Of a stretch of DNA of 64,000 nt, positions 1-14,677 are shown in pieces. Source of the stretch: Ashinkailepas kermadecensis (taxonomy: Eukaryota > Arthropoda > Thecostraca > Neolepadidae); NCBI GenBank assembly GCA_034440615.1, contig JAOTOM010005179.1, positions 707,001 to 771,000 on the forward strand, given 5' to 3'. Under the pieces are notes generated by a model, which was given only the letters and a program-made list of their open reading frames with translations, searched no databases and was not told the origin of the DNA. The translations under genes and the position numbers were made by a program. Numbering within the stretch: the stretch's first letter is position 1; the number at the start of each line of letters is the position of its first letter.

Positions 1-1990
1 CGAAATCTGACCTTGCACCACCTTCACTAATCTCACATGCAACACACTGAGCCGATCGCACCGAAACTATGCCCGACGGATAGGCAACACTGGGGGCTTT
101 CATGTGCTGTACGCCTCGATGCTGCTCATTCATTCCATGCCACGCTTTGATATGCATAACGCAAGTTTTTCTTGGAAAAGTTGCCAACCTCATGTTAAGC
201 CAATGGAGGGGGGGGGGGGCGTACGCGAATTTCGAGCTGATAGCACACGCTCCCGGCACATCCCACGACAACGCATCTCGACTGCACACATCTTCCAGTC
301 ATTGTCTCGGGGAGGTAATAATGTGAAGTTCCTACGACCCATAGTTTTACTCGCACACGATGGCCATTGACCAGACCATTGGCTTACGCCTATCCATGCA
401 TTACCAATGGGGAACGTAGTCGTGAGCCACGGCCACATCCCTTAGTTAATCGAGTCCAACAGTTAATACCATCTGAAATGAGCCGACGTGTAACCGTTAG
501 CAAAATTCCGCCACCCCACTCTCAACTCTGAGATATACATGCAAAAATGCACTACACCAGCGTCGCAAATGGACTTCGTTCATTGTCTCTTTTACTATAT
601 CACATGGAAAGGCTATGCAGATCGTTTTGATGGATTTTTCTCATCGGGTGCTTCGCACCCATAACTGGCAATGTCGGATTTTTCCCCTCTATAATGTGAG
701 CAATAAGTACATCGTTGCGATGTTTAGGCTTACCAACTTCGTGCCTAAATTGGCTATTATTGTCACCAAACTTAGATGCCATGCAACCATCACCATTACT
801 AAATTTACGTTTCTGGCGGCTTCCTAATGCAATTAAGCTAGAAAACAAAAGCGCACATGCATGTCTGTCCCCTGAGCTTCATCAAGGAAGATGACTCTGA
901 AGCTTCATGTGAAAAACCAAGTCTGTCATTATGTGTGACCGAAAATAGGAGCATTATTGAGATTAGAGGTCAGGAAAATGACTAGAATCGACATAGGACG
1001 TGAACCACAACGAAATGAACGAAACCCACCGGGATGACGTGTAGCGTGCTGTAGGACAGAACACGAGATGGGATGAGCACATGATGCTTGCTTTAAAGCT
1101 CTTTGTTTATCGCGTGTGCTGCGATGTCACGACACAGACACTTTAGAGCAGGAGTGGAACGTTTTGTATCTGAGGGGGCATTAAGGGCCTTGTCACCCTT
1201 AGCTGTTCAGCTTTCACTGGATCAAATTGAGTGTGATGGTACTTCCATTAAGTTATGGAAGTCTCACCCCTTGTGTGGGAGGACCAACTTTCATCAGTTC
1301 CGTTTCGTCGGAGTGGCGACACAGATGGGAAACACACCGAAGGGTGTTCTGAGGCCTCCCGAAAGGGCACGGATTCCTGCCAGCTGGGCGCATTTTACAG
1401 ACATTTCCATTGGCGGGCACATCTGGAGCGATCCATGAAACACCCGAGGGGGAGGGGGGGGGGGGGTGGAGAGGGGTACAGACGAACCTTATCTCTGGGA
1501 TACCGTGTTCCAATCAGGGGAGGCATCATTTAGCCTTTCGCTAGTTGTGCGATGTTGAAACGATGGTGCCGTTCATCACAAAATGATGTCATTTAAGATG
1601 CCTTTCAGTTCATCTGACATCAATCTTAAACTGAGAGGGTACTTAGAACCACACATGTTTTACTCTTTCTGAGAGTAAGTATCCATGGCATGCTAAGAAC
1701 ATCTGATATTGCATAACAGATTACACGGGATAATCATCTATCTGGCATTGTATAGCGAGACGTGCTGTATCAGTATCCACTATAGTGAGCATGTGAATTG
1801 TATGCATACATGATACTGCTATGAACTAGGCACTGTTAGACACGTGGTGGCAGGGCGACTGCCAAAACATTCATCTCGAAGTTCGACGAGGAGAAATCTT
1901 ATGCCAAGCATGTTGAGTTGAACTCATTAGGTGGCATGATCCACCCATTTTCATGCAATATTCATCACTGGGGAGATATGCATATCCTCA
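1..1990. other. no recognisable gene; unassigned DNA
   Basis: Mixed composition with two G-runs (207-218 and 1449-1466). The short overlapping frames on both strands match nothing known to me. Near 1248-1262 is a small hairpin (cttccattaagttatggaag). Confidence 0.5.
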
Positions 1991-1997
1991 CTGATCT

Positions 1998-2140
1998 GGT
2001 CTGTGTTAGTGGTGGGTCTGGTCCACGGGTCTGTGTTAGTGGTGGGTCTGGTCCACAGGTCTGTGTTAGTGGTGAGTCTGGTCCACGGGTCTGTGTTAGT
2101 GGTGGGTCTGGTCCACGGGTCTGTGTTAGTGGTGGGTCTG
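1998..2140. repeat. 30-bp minisatellite, about 5 copies
   Basis: Units begin ggtctgtgttagtggtggg and repeat every 30 bp with one or two substitutions between copies; the last copy is partial. Because 30 is a multiple of three, frames stay open on both strands (for example repeated VCVSGGSGP on plus), which is not evidence of coding. It is directly followed by an unrelated 17-bp array. Confidence 0.95.
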
Positions 2141-2166
2141 ACGGAGACACCGACACCGATGGCGTG

Positions 2167-2274
2167 CTCACCCTTGCGGTAGTGACACCTCTGCGGCACT
2201 GGCACCTCTGCGGCAGTGACGCCTCTGCGGCAGTGACACCTGTGCGGCAGTGACACCTCTGCGGCACTGACACG
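2167..2274. repeat. 17-bp minisatellite, about 6 copies
   Basis: Unit gacacctctgcggcagt with single-base variants (gacgcct, cacctgtg). It begins about 25 bp after the 30-bp array ends, so two unrelated arrays sit almost back to back. Confidence 0.9.
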
Positions 2275-2305
2275 CGGGGTAGTTGAGGGCGATTACGTCG
2301 GCAGA

Positions 2306-2363
2306 GTTGAAGATTTGGCCTAGGTATAGGCGAAGTTGAAGATTTGGCCTAGGTATAGGCGAA
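2306..2363. repeat. 29-bp direct duplication, 2 copies
   Basis: Two identical adjacent 29-bp units beginning gttgaagatttggcctagg. It is the third short tandem repeat within 370 bp. Confidence 0.9.
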
Positions 2364-4715
2364 GCTAAGGGATCAGTCACGTCAAGACGGCCGAGAGAAC
2401 ACATGCGTGTAGGAATCGGGGGGGTAGATGGGGAAGCGTCCTCATAACTTTGGACGAGTTTAATATTGACCCTACCATTGTATTCTATGCAAACCAATGA
2501 ACGCTGCAGATAAATAGTCGACTTCAAAGTGACTCTTGCCCCCCCCCACCCCCACCCGAACTCTGGGCTTCTGGAGAGCATCTCAGTCGCAGTGGTACAT
2601 TGTTCATGCTCAAGAACAGCCATTATTTTACGGCAGTCGAGGGGCTAAGGTCTACTGGGTGGGCCCCTTAAGCAAAGCTCGCTGCCCCCCCTTTAAGCCT
2701 AGATCCCCAAGTGATCGCAATGGCCATCCAGGCATCGATAATGAAAGCTTGCCGTCCTAGAAGAACACTTTAACCCTTCTGAAGAACCCCACTTATCACA
2801 TTCCTATTAGATCGAATTACCCCCTTGGAAAGCGAATGAAGGAGCAAAAGCCCTGTCAGATCCTCCCCTGGGTGTATGTGCTTCCGCTAAGGAATAAAGC
2901 TTAGGCTTTATGCCATGCATTTCGGATTTACATTATTCTTTCGATGTATTCAAGAACAAAACTTTTTCCTCTACACGCCGAAGCACAACTGCAGCTTTAA
3001 ATACACGGAAGTTATGGAAGTCACCAAAAGCTTCATGAAATTCACAATTATGCCATGCTGTTGAGCATGGGAAGAATCTGCCTAAAAGCCGTCCCGTCAC
3101 CCCTCCTAGATCAAAATATCCTTTCCCACCAAAAAAGATGTTGTCATCCCGAAAAAGAATAGTACAAAACGGTGCACCTCATGGAAGGAATTACAGCGTT
3201 ATTTCTGTCTCTCAGACAATTTGCACTTTTGCAATTGGGGCTCCGAGGCTATCGCTGATACCAAGGGCTTCGCTACGGCTGGGTTTCCTGGGATCCGGAC
3301 CCAGCCTGGGATAAGAAAGGCGACGACCTTACTCTCTTGACATAGCAATAGTCCTGCGGTTGGACCCACCTGAATGCTAGAGGCAGTGACAGTAACGGCT
3401 AATATTGTGCATACAAACTGGTAGCACGTGCAAAAGATATATTGGATAAACAGGCACACGTTTCGTATTTTATGAAAACAAATCAGGGTGCCAGCCACCC
3501 GTGCGTAAGTTCAATGTGTCAACAATGTCATGACATTTCTCCTTATCCTCTCCATGGTAAATTAGAAGAAAAGTAGACCAACACCCCTCCCTAGTGAGAA
3601 CCACAAGAGAAGAGACACAGTCCGCTAATGTCGTGCACCCCAATCCCCACGCCCGGCCGAAACCACAGTTACTGGAGATGACGTGCACTCAGCGGTGAAA
3701 GGCTGGGAACCGTCTGCCGTCAACCGGCCGCCTCCCACTCGAGCCCGCTGGACGGCGTTAACTGAGTCACCGGCCGCTAGGCGTCTCTGCGCGACGGCCG
3801 ACCGTCCCGACTTCGAACATCGCGCCACTGCAGCCTCCTGCCATCTATTGGTCGATGGTCAAACTGTGAAACGGCACACCCTCGCGTCGGCCGCGTGGCG
3901 TACAATGAATGGGGCGCTAGATAAAAAGGGTGGCCGCGGTTGTGCAGCCGGAGAGAGCATAGTGATCTGCTAGCCAGTGGACCATCACGGCAGCATAAAA
4001 TTGCGTCTTCCCGTATCATTACACGCAGTGGACAGGATGCCAGGGCAGGCGAGCAACATGACAGCACGCCTGTGTCGGTAATCATCAGTGGATGAGGGTC
4101 CAAGAGAACCGAGTAATTTTCAACGTAGGTGATGATCAATACAACTATAACCCGAGGCGGTGGGGGGCATGCCCCCTGACCCCATTGTTCCTACACCTGT
4201 GGATCACGGGCATCTGAAATCAAGGATCAAGAAAAGGCCCCAGCCAAACTTCTATTGCTTAGGTACACAGCATTTCAGCAAAATAATTGACAACCTAAAT
4301 ATATGCAAGCTCATTGGATAGGTGTATTGGCTCTCTCTGTAAATATGTCGCTATTTTACTTTACACGCCGCTTAACTGAAGCTAGGCTGTGGTTCAAACT
4401 ACATCCTGGCTTCAACTTCGTTCCACGGCAACTGGAGTTGGAGGCGCAGAGCGAAACAGGTCAACTGTAGTAGGTGGAGTAGGAGTACATATGGAAATAG
4501 ATTACTGCTGAAAGAGGAGGCGAGAACAATCATGCACAATGAAGTTTAAGGTAATCGATATTATCATATCAAGACATTCCTTCCTTTGTCAATAGTCCGC
4601 TTCACCTTTACGCATTCCAAATTATGTTGCACCAAAGGTTATTAGCAGTAGTCATGTCTCGGTTTTCTTCTCAGACACCTACGTTTTGGATGCGTTTCGT
4701 AAGTGAGAGGTGGTG
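2364..4715. other. no recognisable gene; unassigned DNA
   Basis: Contains a C-run at 2539, a modestly GC-rich patch at 3640-3960 with overlapping 67-120 codon frames on both strands, and a palindromic GGGGGCATGCCCCC near 4164 of the kind seen inside short mobile elements. Nothing else is assignable. Confidence 0.5.
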
Positions 4716-4735
4716 ATATATGATATATGATATAC

Positions 4736-4821
<86 letters not shown>

Positions 4822-4858
4822 ATACATGTATGTATATACATATATATATATATACATG

Positions 4859-4918
<60 letters not shown>
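4716..4918. repeat. (TA)n microsatellite, interrupted
   Basis: About 200 bp of TA dinucleotides broken by tatgtatgta and tacatgtatg variants near 4812-4860. Open frames of Ile/Tyr on both strands are artefacts. It forms the left border of the 1.4-kb tandem duplication. Confidence 0.98.

Positions 4919-7834
<2,916 letters not shown>

Positions 7835-7908
<74 letters not shown>
7835..7908. repeat. (TA)n microsatellite at right border of duplication
   Basis: TA tract closing copy B; after it the sequence becomes unique (acatgcatatatgaata...). Confidence 0.97.
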
Positions 7909-7912
<4 letters not shown>

Positions 7913-9384
7913 GCATATATGAATATATACATGAAGAGTGTATAAATAGCTGCAATACATTTAGAAACTAGCTCATGCTTACTCAAGTTCTGAAGTTTAT
8001 GCTCCTTCAAAATTGGGAGCGAAACATATAGTACACTAAAGCCTTGACCAACTAAAGCTGGCGCTACCAAACTGCCAAATATCGTACTTGATCGTACACA
8101 TATTTTCGCACCGAGGATAACAGGCACAGCGGGTGATGACCTATGTGAGACTACGAGATGGAATTGTGCTACGCCATGAGCAGCGCCACCAGTTGGTTCG
8201 AGAGGAGCTCGAAGGAGCATTCTAGGGATGGGGAGGTGTTCCTGAGCCCAGATGGGGCATCATCAAATTAGGGAGTCTGATGGTGGTTTCCGTATTCATT
8301 GCTCATTTTACACCCTTCTGCAGCCTGTAGATCGATGCCTTTGATGTTAGCTTAATGTGTTTTGGTGCCCCACACTATTTAGCCCCACTATGCCTTGTTA
8401 GTAGGTGTGTTATTTGGGCCTTGGGGTGCGGCAACGTCATTGGTCATGTGGCGCCCATCCAGCATGCCTTGTGTTTTGGTACAAGTTGGATCACAGTATA
8501 ACTCGACGAATGTGGAACGTTTTGATATGGCATATTGGCCAGCCAAATGAAATATGTTTGCTTGGCATATACTGTGGCAATACTGTGTAGACTGGAATAA
8601 GCTATCTTGCATATTTGTGCCAAACTACATGAGATAAATGTAAGAATTGCATTGTGTTCTATCAGTATTAACCTTATTGTTATAGGCGTTTTAATACTCC
8701 AACCATTTCTCTTAACCAAATCAAGCATATGGATTGCTATTTGATTAGAGATGTGCCTCTGCACCTACTTATATCACAGACCAAGCTATTCAATGCAGAT
8801 GAGGTACAGCTGCATTGGTAGGCACTTATCTTACGAGTTATGCACAGCGGTATAACATATTGTGAATCTTTTGGCAGGACATATAAATATAAGTGGTGTT
8901 TCATTGCAACCTTTGTCCAACACCCAATCACAGAAGTGTACATTGCCATGATGAAAAAAAAGGAAAAGCGTCCATTGTGAATGCAATTAATAGTGGTAGA
9001 TAATATATAATATTCTTAACAGTGCATAAGAACTTTTCTCATCGATCTCTTTCTGTTTTGTGCATTCACAATGTGGCTAAAACTTGGAAATGGAATGGGA
9101 TGCTTATCCTAAAAATCCTACGTCATCCTAAACCACGAGGTGACTAACACTGGTTTAAATCAGCCGATTTATATATTCTAGTAGTGAGCATGCAGTAGGT
9201 ACACTTTTGTTCGACAAGTCGACATTAGATTGATTTTCCTCTTTCAACACACGTTTTCTTCTCTTCAAACCACTGCTGAACCAAAATGGTATACTTTGTC
9301 TCACTGTTCTGCTACGTTTTACTTCATGCGGTTGTGTGTCTTATCCAAAATTACACATCCCTTCAACTTAGTCCGTTCGACGCG
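7909..9384. other. no recognisable gene; AT-rich unassigned DNA
   Basis: Frames of up to 130 codons on minus start in the TA tract or lack family features. No repeats of note. Confidence 0.5.
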
Positions 9385-9540
9385 TCCCGTTTGGTTTCTA
9401 CCACTTCGAAGTTCATCTATTTGACTTTTTATCCGTTAGACTTTTATCCTTTTGACCATTAGCTCGTTTGATTTTTTTAGGTCGACTTTTTGTCCTTTTG
9501 ACTATCTGTCAGTTCAGCTTTTTATCGCTTCAACTTTTAG
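9385..9540. repeat. degenerate tandem repeat of about 14-17 bp (TTTGACTTTTATCCG-like)
   Basis: Successive segments read tttgactttttatccg, ttagacttttatcc, ttttgaccattagctcg, tcgactttttgtcc, ttttgactatctgtcag, ttcagctttttatcgc. The phase is recognisable but units differ by several bases and by length, indicating an old array. Confidence 0.6.
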
Positions 9541-9810
9541 GATAAAAGGATAAGGATGAAAGGAGTGTCAGTGATTGACATCAGTCACTCGAGTCGTAAA
9601 TACTTAGGGTTCGAAAGAGGGCAAAAGTGAGTGAATAAAAGTGGGTTCGTGAATGAAAAGCGACTTAATTAAATTGCGATTGTTGTAATCGCGTTTTGTT
9701 TGAAAATGTGTTATCGACCGGAAAACATTGGACAGTTTGGAAGTTAACTAGAATGAGTTTTCCATCATAGGTATCAATGTGTATACTTTTGAAGGCCCTT
9801 GGCCCCATTG

Positions 9811-9880
9811 TTGGCTGGGCATGGCTGGGAACGGCTGGGCATGGCTGAGCATGGCTGGGCATGGCTGGGCATGGCTGGGC
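9811..9880. repeat. 10-bp minisatellite (atggctgggc)n, 7 copies
   Basis: Seven 10-bp units of atggctgggc with a few substitutions. The minus-strand Ala/Met/Pro/Ser/His/Gln/Cys-rich frame (MPSHAQPCPA) is a product of this array. Confidence 0.95.
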
Positions 9881-10059
9881 CATCCTCGTGGTGAACCAGG
9901 TCTCATCTGGGAACACTAGGGTTTACCTGCTTGGCGCATATGTCGTGGAAATCGCAGGACACTGATTCTCTTCCAGGTGATTTCTACCGTTTCCTGGGTG
10001 ATGTAGCATGTCCACTTCGTCACACGGAGCTTAACACTCGCACGTCAGGCGGTCCGCGC

Positions 10060-11055
10060 CAACTTCGCATGTCCGGGGGGGGGGGCAGATGTCTGCCCCC
10101 CCCCCTAAGATCTCGAGAACTATGCTAGGTAGCGACAAACGGAAAACGGCTTTGGATAGCTGGTGACAAGCTCTATCGAAAGTATATCGGTCATTTTCTC
10201 GCTCAGGTCAATATTTAGGTCACTGGGTCATCATATGTCAAATTCGACCAGATCGGGTGGGACCCTCAGATATTGGCACATATCTCAGGACCTGTAACAG
10301 ATAGAAACAAACTGCAAATGCTATTCGACAGCCCTTGAAATGTGCTGTCGACATACGCTGTGTAATTTAAGGTCAGGTCAACAGATGGGTCACCGAAACA
10401 ATGACCTCAGGTCGAGGTCATGGGGTAGAGTAGGGAGGTCATGTAATATATCAATCGACACGTCTTGGCGATACAAGCACAATGACGGTAATTTCAGCCT
10501 TCTAGCTCAATGCATTGCGATATAATGCGCAGAAATGTGCTAGTGATTTCAGGTGACCTCAGCTGACCTTGGTGGGGCCACTGAGCAAAAATGTCAGCGA
10601 TAGCATTGCGAATAGCTTCCAACTACACGCCATAACGGTTGGAGGTCATTCCGAGAGCAAATATGTAACCAGGAAACATTTGTATATTTTTCCATAGACC
10701 TATAATGAGTAAGCCATGGCTACGACCTGACCTCAGGTCAACGCTACGAAAAAAACCGTGAGATATATATTATAGACCCTGATAAGATCATGACGTGATA
10801 TAAGTTTGAAATCAATCGCCCAATTATTGTGGGAGTGATGCCACCTAGAACTCGGAGGGACGTTAGGTCACTTCGCCTGACCTGGTGACCTGACTTGAGA
10901 TGACCCAGGGTCAAAAATTTCTGAGGATATGCGGAAAAGACCAATGAGCAGCCATGCGAGGTTTGGCCTTGCTAACCCGATTAGTATGGCGGTAAAGTAG
11001 GAAAAACCGCAGGGGGGGCAGATACCTGCCCCCCCCCCCCGGACGTGCGCGGGTT
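10060..11055. mobile_element. putative inverted-repeat element with G/C hairpin ends
   Basis: At the left, cgcatgtccgg leads into a G-run, cagatgtctg and a C-run (about 10066-10106). At the right, the reverse complement reads cgcacgtccgg, G-run, caggtatctg, C-run (about 11010-11052). The two ends are inverted copies of each other, and each end is also a hairpin by itself. A weaker inverted similarity continues outward (cacacggagcttaac at 10021 against cacccggagctttaac in the complement near 11065). No target-site duplication was found, so exact boundaries are uncertain. The interior carries the AGGTCA cluster described separately. Two fragments of one repeat in opposite orientation is an alternative. 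Confidence 0.45.
10205..10913. promoter_or_regulatory. dense cluster of AGGTCA/TGACCT half-sites
   Basis: Fifteen exact AGGTCA or TGACCT hexamers start at 10205, 10217, 10370, 10375, 10402, 10415, 10436, 10554, 10564, 10643, 10728, 10735, 10865, 10878 and 10886. GGGTCA or TGACCC variants also occur at 10225, 10387, 10901 and 10908. Random expectation over both strands in 700 bp is below one. Pairs include an overlapping direct repeat (10370-10380) and an everted pair TGACCTCAGGTCA (10728-10740). AGGTCA is the classic nuclear-receptor half-site; binding here is inference, and these may simply be a degenerate internal repeat of a mobile element. Confidence 0.5.
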
Positions 11056-11059
11056 AAAG

Positions 11060-11375
11060 CTCCGGGTGAGCCCATTTGCCGTAGCAGACGTATCAAGAAT
11101 GATTTCGAAAACGCCTCGGGTGCGACTTCTTGGGCTTTCAGCCCATGCAGCAAGCTGTTGAATGCAAACAGTTTGCTGTCGCGGAATTGTCCGTGCACAA
11201 GCCGACGCACCGCACCAGCATCGAAGTCGTCCAGGGTTGCTGGTGGGCCGTCTGTGCTCCGCCAGTCCTTGGTTTATTAGATTTCCCCCACTTCATACCG
11301 GCGTAATATAGTGCGGACGGCCTTCTCGTTGAAGCCCAGCCCCTGTGCTACACGCTATAATGGGATACTGACGTG
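11060..11375 (-). pseudogene. degenerate transposase N-terminal (helix-turn-helix) fragment
   Basis: On the minus strand, translation gives a helix-turn-helix-like piece (VAQGLGFNEKAVRTILRRY), two in-frame stops, then LDDFDAGAVRRLVHGQF and a Leu-rich stretch ending LIRLLRQMGSP. The order (HTH, a linker with L-D-D-F-D followed by a basic R-R-x-V-H block, then a segment ending in a MG-like turn) resembles the N-terminal DNA-binding half of Tc1/IS630-superfamily-like transposases seen in invertebrate genomes. No catalytic DDE part follows: the frame runs into the C/G hairpin at about 11050. Stops and loss of the catalytic half make it dead. The assignment rests on pattern recognition without a search. 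Confidence 0.45.
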
Positions 11376-11399
11376 GACGACCAGTCCTTTATCCTAAGG

Positions 11400-12700
11400 C
11401 CTTCCTGTCCTGTCCTGTCTGATTCCTTCCTGGAAAAGGAGCTCAGCTGACGTACACAACGAAGTGCACGTGCAGTTGCATTTATACATAGGTATGCCTA
11501 AGGTATAAAGAAATGCTAAAAAAGAACCGAAGTGGTAAAATACGTTAAAATATGTAATTCAAAGTTAACGAAAGTGCGAACTACCTGTGCTCGTACACGT
11601 TCCTTAGCATAGCGAATGCTAATATCCTGAATTAGTAAATGCATTCAAGCATCAGGTGCCTTAATATTGCAAATGACCTGAATCTAATCCTGCAAAAGTC
11701 GTATCGGGTTTGATTGCTATGCAAGATGCTGTTCGAGAGGCTGCTGAGGTAATTCAAATGGAATTAGTGGGTGGTGTAAAATCAGCAATACCTTTGGAAA
11801 ATATATCTCCTTTAAAAATTTTACTGCTCATTCCGTGGTTCACCATGTCATCTAGCAATCAGGACCAGTGCATGGCCAGTGCAGGACCAGACCTGTGCAG
11901 TAATATGGACGTTTTATGTAGTTTGATCTCGAATGCTGGTATTCATAAATAGTCCTGGTGTTCTGGATTATTAGAAACGATGCCAACTTTCATTAAAAAA
12001 ATATATAGGAAAATAATCACCTGCTAGTGTAATATCGCCATGGATCGTATTGTGTTTAACCTATAAGTTATTATTTTTCTAACAAAACATGTTTGATGGT
12101 ATTTTCTCCTTTCCACCTTCACCGTGATCCCCACAGTCACATAGGTCAGGTCGATGGAGAAGATGTCGACAAATTATCAAGCAAACCTTTCATCCTGTGA
12201 TCTGAAGATGTATCTAGAAGGATTGTACATCTTTGGGCAATTATGAGCTATTTTGGAGCCCCGCTTCTCACACACAAAATACACCGGCTATGGATGTTAA
12301 ATCACATCAGGTCAAGTGCAAGGAAGGTTGACACCTATCTTTATGATCGAAATAACACAAAGACATTTTAATTAATTAACATAACACATTATAATTCATT
12401 TTCAGTCATCTAAGATGGAATTACGATTACGATTGTTAAGACCATTGGCTCGAAGTCATGGAAACTCCAAAATCTAAGATTTCCTGTCTTCCTGTGCTAA
12501 CGCAACACAAATGACACCAGATAAAATTGAACCTACAATATGAACAAAAGGTTCATATGCGTTATCTAGAGACACTAAGCGCGCCCAAGCCCTGGGGTCT
12601 GTTTTTGACGTTTGGGAAAACAGGACGGATACCCAGCCGATCATGGATCACGTTTTCCTGTACATCCTATATTGATAACTCAGTCGACAAAATCAATAAT
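11400..12700. other. no recognisable gene; AT-rich unassigned DNA
   Basis: Includes a tcctgtcctgtcctgtc tract near 11404. Nothing coding is recognised. Confidence 0.5.
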
Positions 12701-13850
12701 GAATGTCACGTGACTGCTTTATTGCCCGAGGCTCAGGTTTTCTTACCTGCTCTTAACGTGTTCTTGCCCGCTGCTGCTAGCCTTGCAAATATAAACAACG
12801 AAGCTGGAATTTCATCTACAGTGTATGCCTTGTGCAAGGTACCATGATTTTGTGGCAGCCGCATTTCTGGATGTGCCAGCTATATTGTGTGGCAGCCGCA
12901 TGTCTGGATGTGCCAGCTATATTTTGTGGCAGCCGCATTTCTGGATGTGCCAGCTATATTTTGTGGCAGCCGCATGTCTGGATGTGCCAGCTATATTTTG
13001 TGGCAGCCGCATGTCTGGATGTGCCAGCTATATTTTGTGGCAGCCGCATGTCTGGATGTGCCAGCTATATTTTGTGGCAGCCGCATTTCTGGATGTGCCA
13101 GCTATATTTTGTGGCAGCCGCATTTCTGGATGTGCCAGCTATATTTTGTGGCAGCCGCATTTCTGGATGTGCCAGCTATATTTTGTGGCAGCCGCATGTC
13201 TGGATGTGCCAGCTATATTTTGTGGCAGCCGCATTTCTGGATGTGCCAGCTATATTTTGTGGCAGCCGCATTTCTGGATGTGCCAGCTATATTCGTAGAA
13301 TAAAGCAATATATTTCTAGCAACGGAACAAGAACGAGGTTGAAAGTCTACCCCGGTTTACATCCCAGCGTCTTTGCTGCACCTCGATATACTCAGCGTTG
13401 CTTCCCTCTCATGATTCACCATATCCGTCTTGCAGTGCACGAACACATCAAAATCTTCCTCATCTATCCTCATAGAATGTACGTAGCTACTAATCACTGC
13501 ATTCAAAGTATTGAGCTTCGTACCCAAGGTACGACCATTCAGTCTTCTGGCCTGACTCTTACTCAAGCTTGCTCAGCCAGTCTTTTATATTGATCTTTGC
13601 TTTTCGCTTCTTCAGTGTTTTGTGTGTGTGTGGGGGGGGGGTAATTATTTACGTGTCGGGTGACTTCTTCCTCATCCAGCTATTTTGAATCCGGATGATC
13701 TAGCACCTATGTCTTCGACAAGTGAAAAGATATGGCTAATCATGCATACTGTAAACAAGTACCGGTAAAATACAATTGAAAATATCCTTACGAGTAAACT
13801 GAAAAACAGACTGAAATTCAATAACACCTCTGGCTGTATGTACAATCATT
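12700..13850. repeat. dispersed repeat family X, copy 1 (with internal minisatellite)
   Basis: Landmarks shared in order with 25340-26070: gctcaggttttcttacctgc (12731), ttgcaaatataaac, a ctgg-tg-cag-tat segment, agcaacggaacaaga (13318), cagcgttgcttccctctc (13394), ataatcatgcatactgtaaac-like sequence (13740) and cacttctggctgcatgtac-like sequence (13827). Copy 1 is longer because a 37-bp unit has expanded inside it. Several frames are open but none resembles a known protein. Confidence 0.75.
12851..13293. repeat. 37-bp minisatellite, 12 copies
   Basis: Units begin tgtggcagccgcatttctgg (or gcatgtctgg) and repeat every 37 bp for 443 bp, varying mainly at one T/G position. Because 37 is not a multiple of three and the unit lacks plus-strand stops, all three plus frames are open through the array, producing apparent proteins of 138-253 residues that should not be annotated. 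The last unit runs straight into non-repeated sequence of repeat family X, so the unit was copied out of that repeat. Confidence 0.97.
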
Positions 13851-14050
13851 CCCAGAACAAATACATTTTTATTGTCGGCGATCTGAAATTGAACCTGCTC
13901 TTCCAGGACAGACCAATTTCACGTCGTTTGGAAGAGCTGTTCGATGGCCTAACATTGCACCAGTTGGTTATCCATCCGACGAGGGTGGTACCAGGGGTGG
14001 AACTGTATGTACTTTTGGTGTTGTCAATGCAACATCAATATTTTGTTAAT
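13838..14050 (+). pseudogene. LINE endonuclease (APE/EEP) C-terminal fragment
   Basis: The frame from 13838 contains IVGDLKLNLL, corresponding to the GDFN segment of APE-like endonucleases (here the GDFN Phe and Asn are changed to Leu and Lys), followed 25 residues later by LVIHPTRVVPG, the usual PTR motif. The N-terminal catalytic Asn/Glu regions are absent, since the similarity begins where repeat family X ends. The enzyme normally nicks target DNA for target-primed reverse transcription. Confidence 0.8.
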
Positions 14051-14677
14051 TGAACATTAGGTTATGCATAGAAAGGGATGGACTCAAAATTCGGTTTGGC
14101 AGCACCAATTGTTTTTGGAAGTATTCATCTATGGGTGGTACTCAGGCGCTCCGAGGATGGCATATCAGAGTGGTACATACATACCAATCGCTGATCGACG
14201 TCAGCATCACTAACTCCCCTGACGTTGTCGTATCGTGCTCAGGGACTGACTGTCAGATAGTGATCGTGCTGCGCAGAGCTCGTACTTAGCCTACTTTGTC
14301 GACAGCGACGCCACGCGACTATTCGGAGAGTACGCGGACTCGATCGCGACGCGATTCTAAGGGACCTCCGCTGGCTTCTTGATTGGAGTAGTGTGTATTT
14401 CGTCACTGACATACATGAAAGGCTATCAGCTTGTCTGAATTCGGATAACTCTGTTCTGGACAAACACTGCCCCTGGTATGCTTTCACTCTTAGGCGATGC
14501 CATGCGCCATGGATTACGGAATGTGAAGAACTCAGGGCTGTTATGTCCTAACGTGATGCCCAATACGTAATCGCCAAAGCAAGCGCCATACCTGAGGATA
14601 TGACGGAGTACAGACTGCTACGTAATTTGTCCAAGCACTTGATAAAGAGCAAGGGAGGATGAAGTTTATGGACACTC

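Noticed and set aside
12832..13593. 253-codon plus frame rich in WQPHFWMCQLYF-type repeats
   Set aside because: Produced by the 37-bp minisatellite, open in all three frames, with no family similarity.
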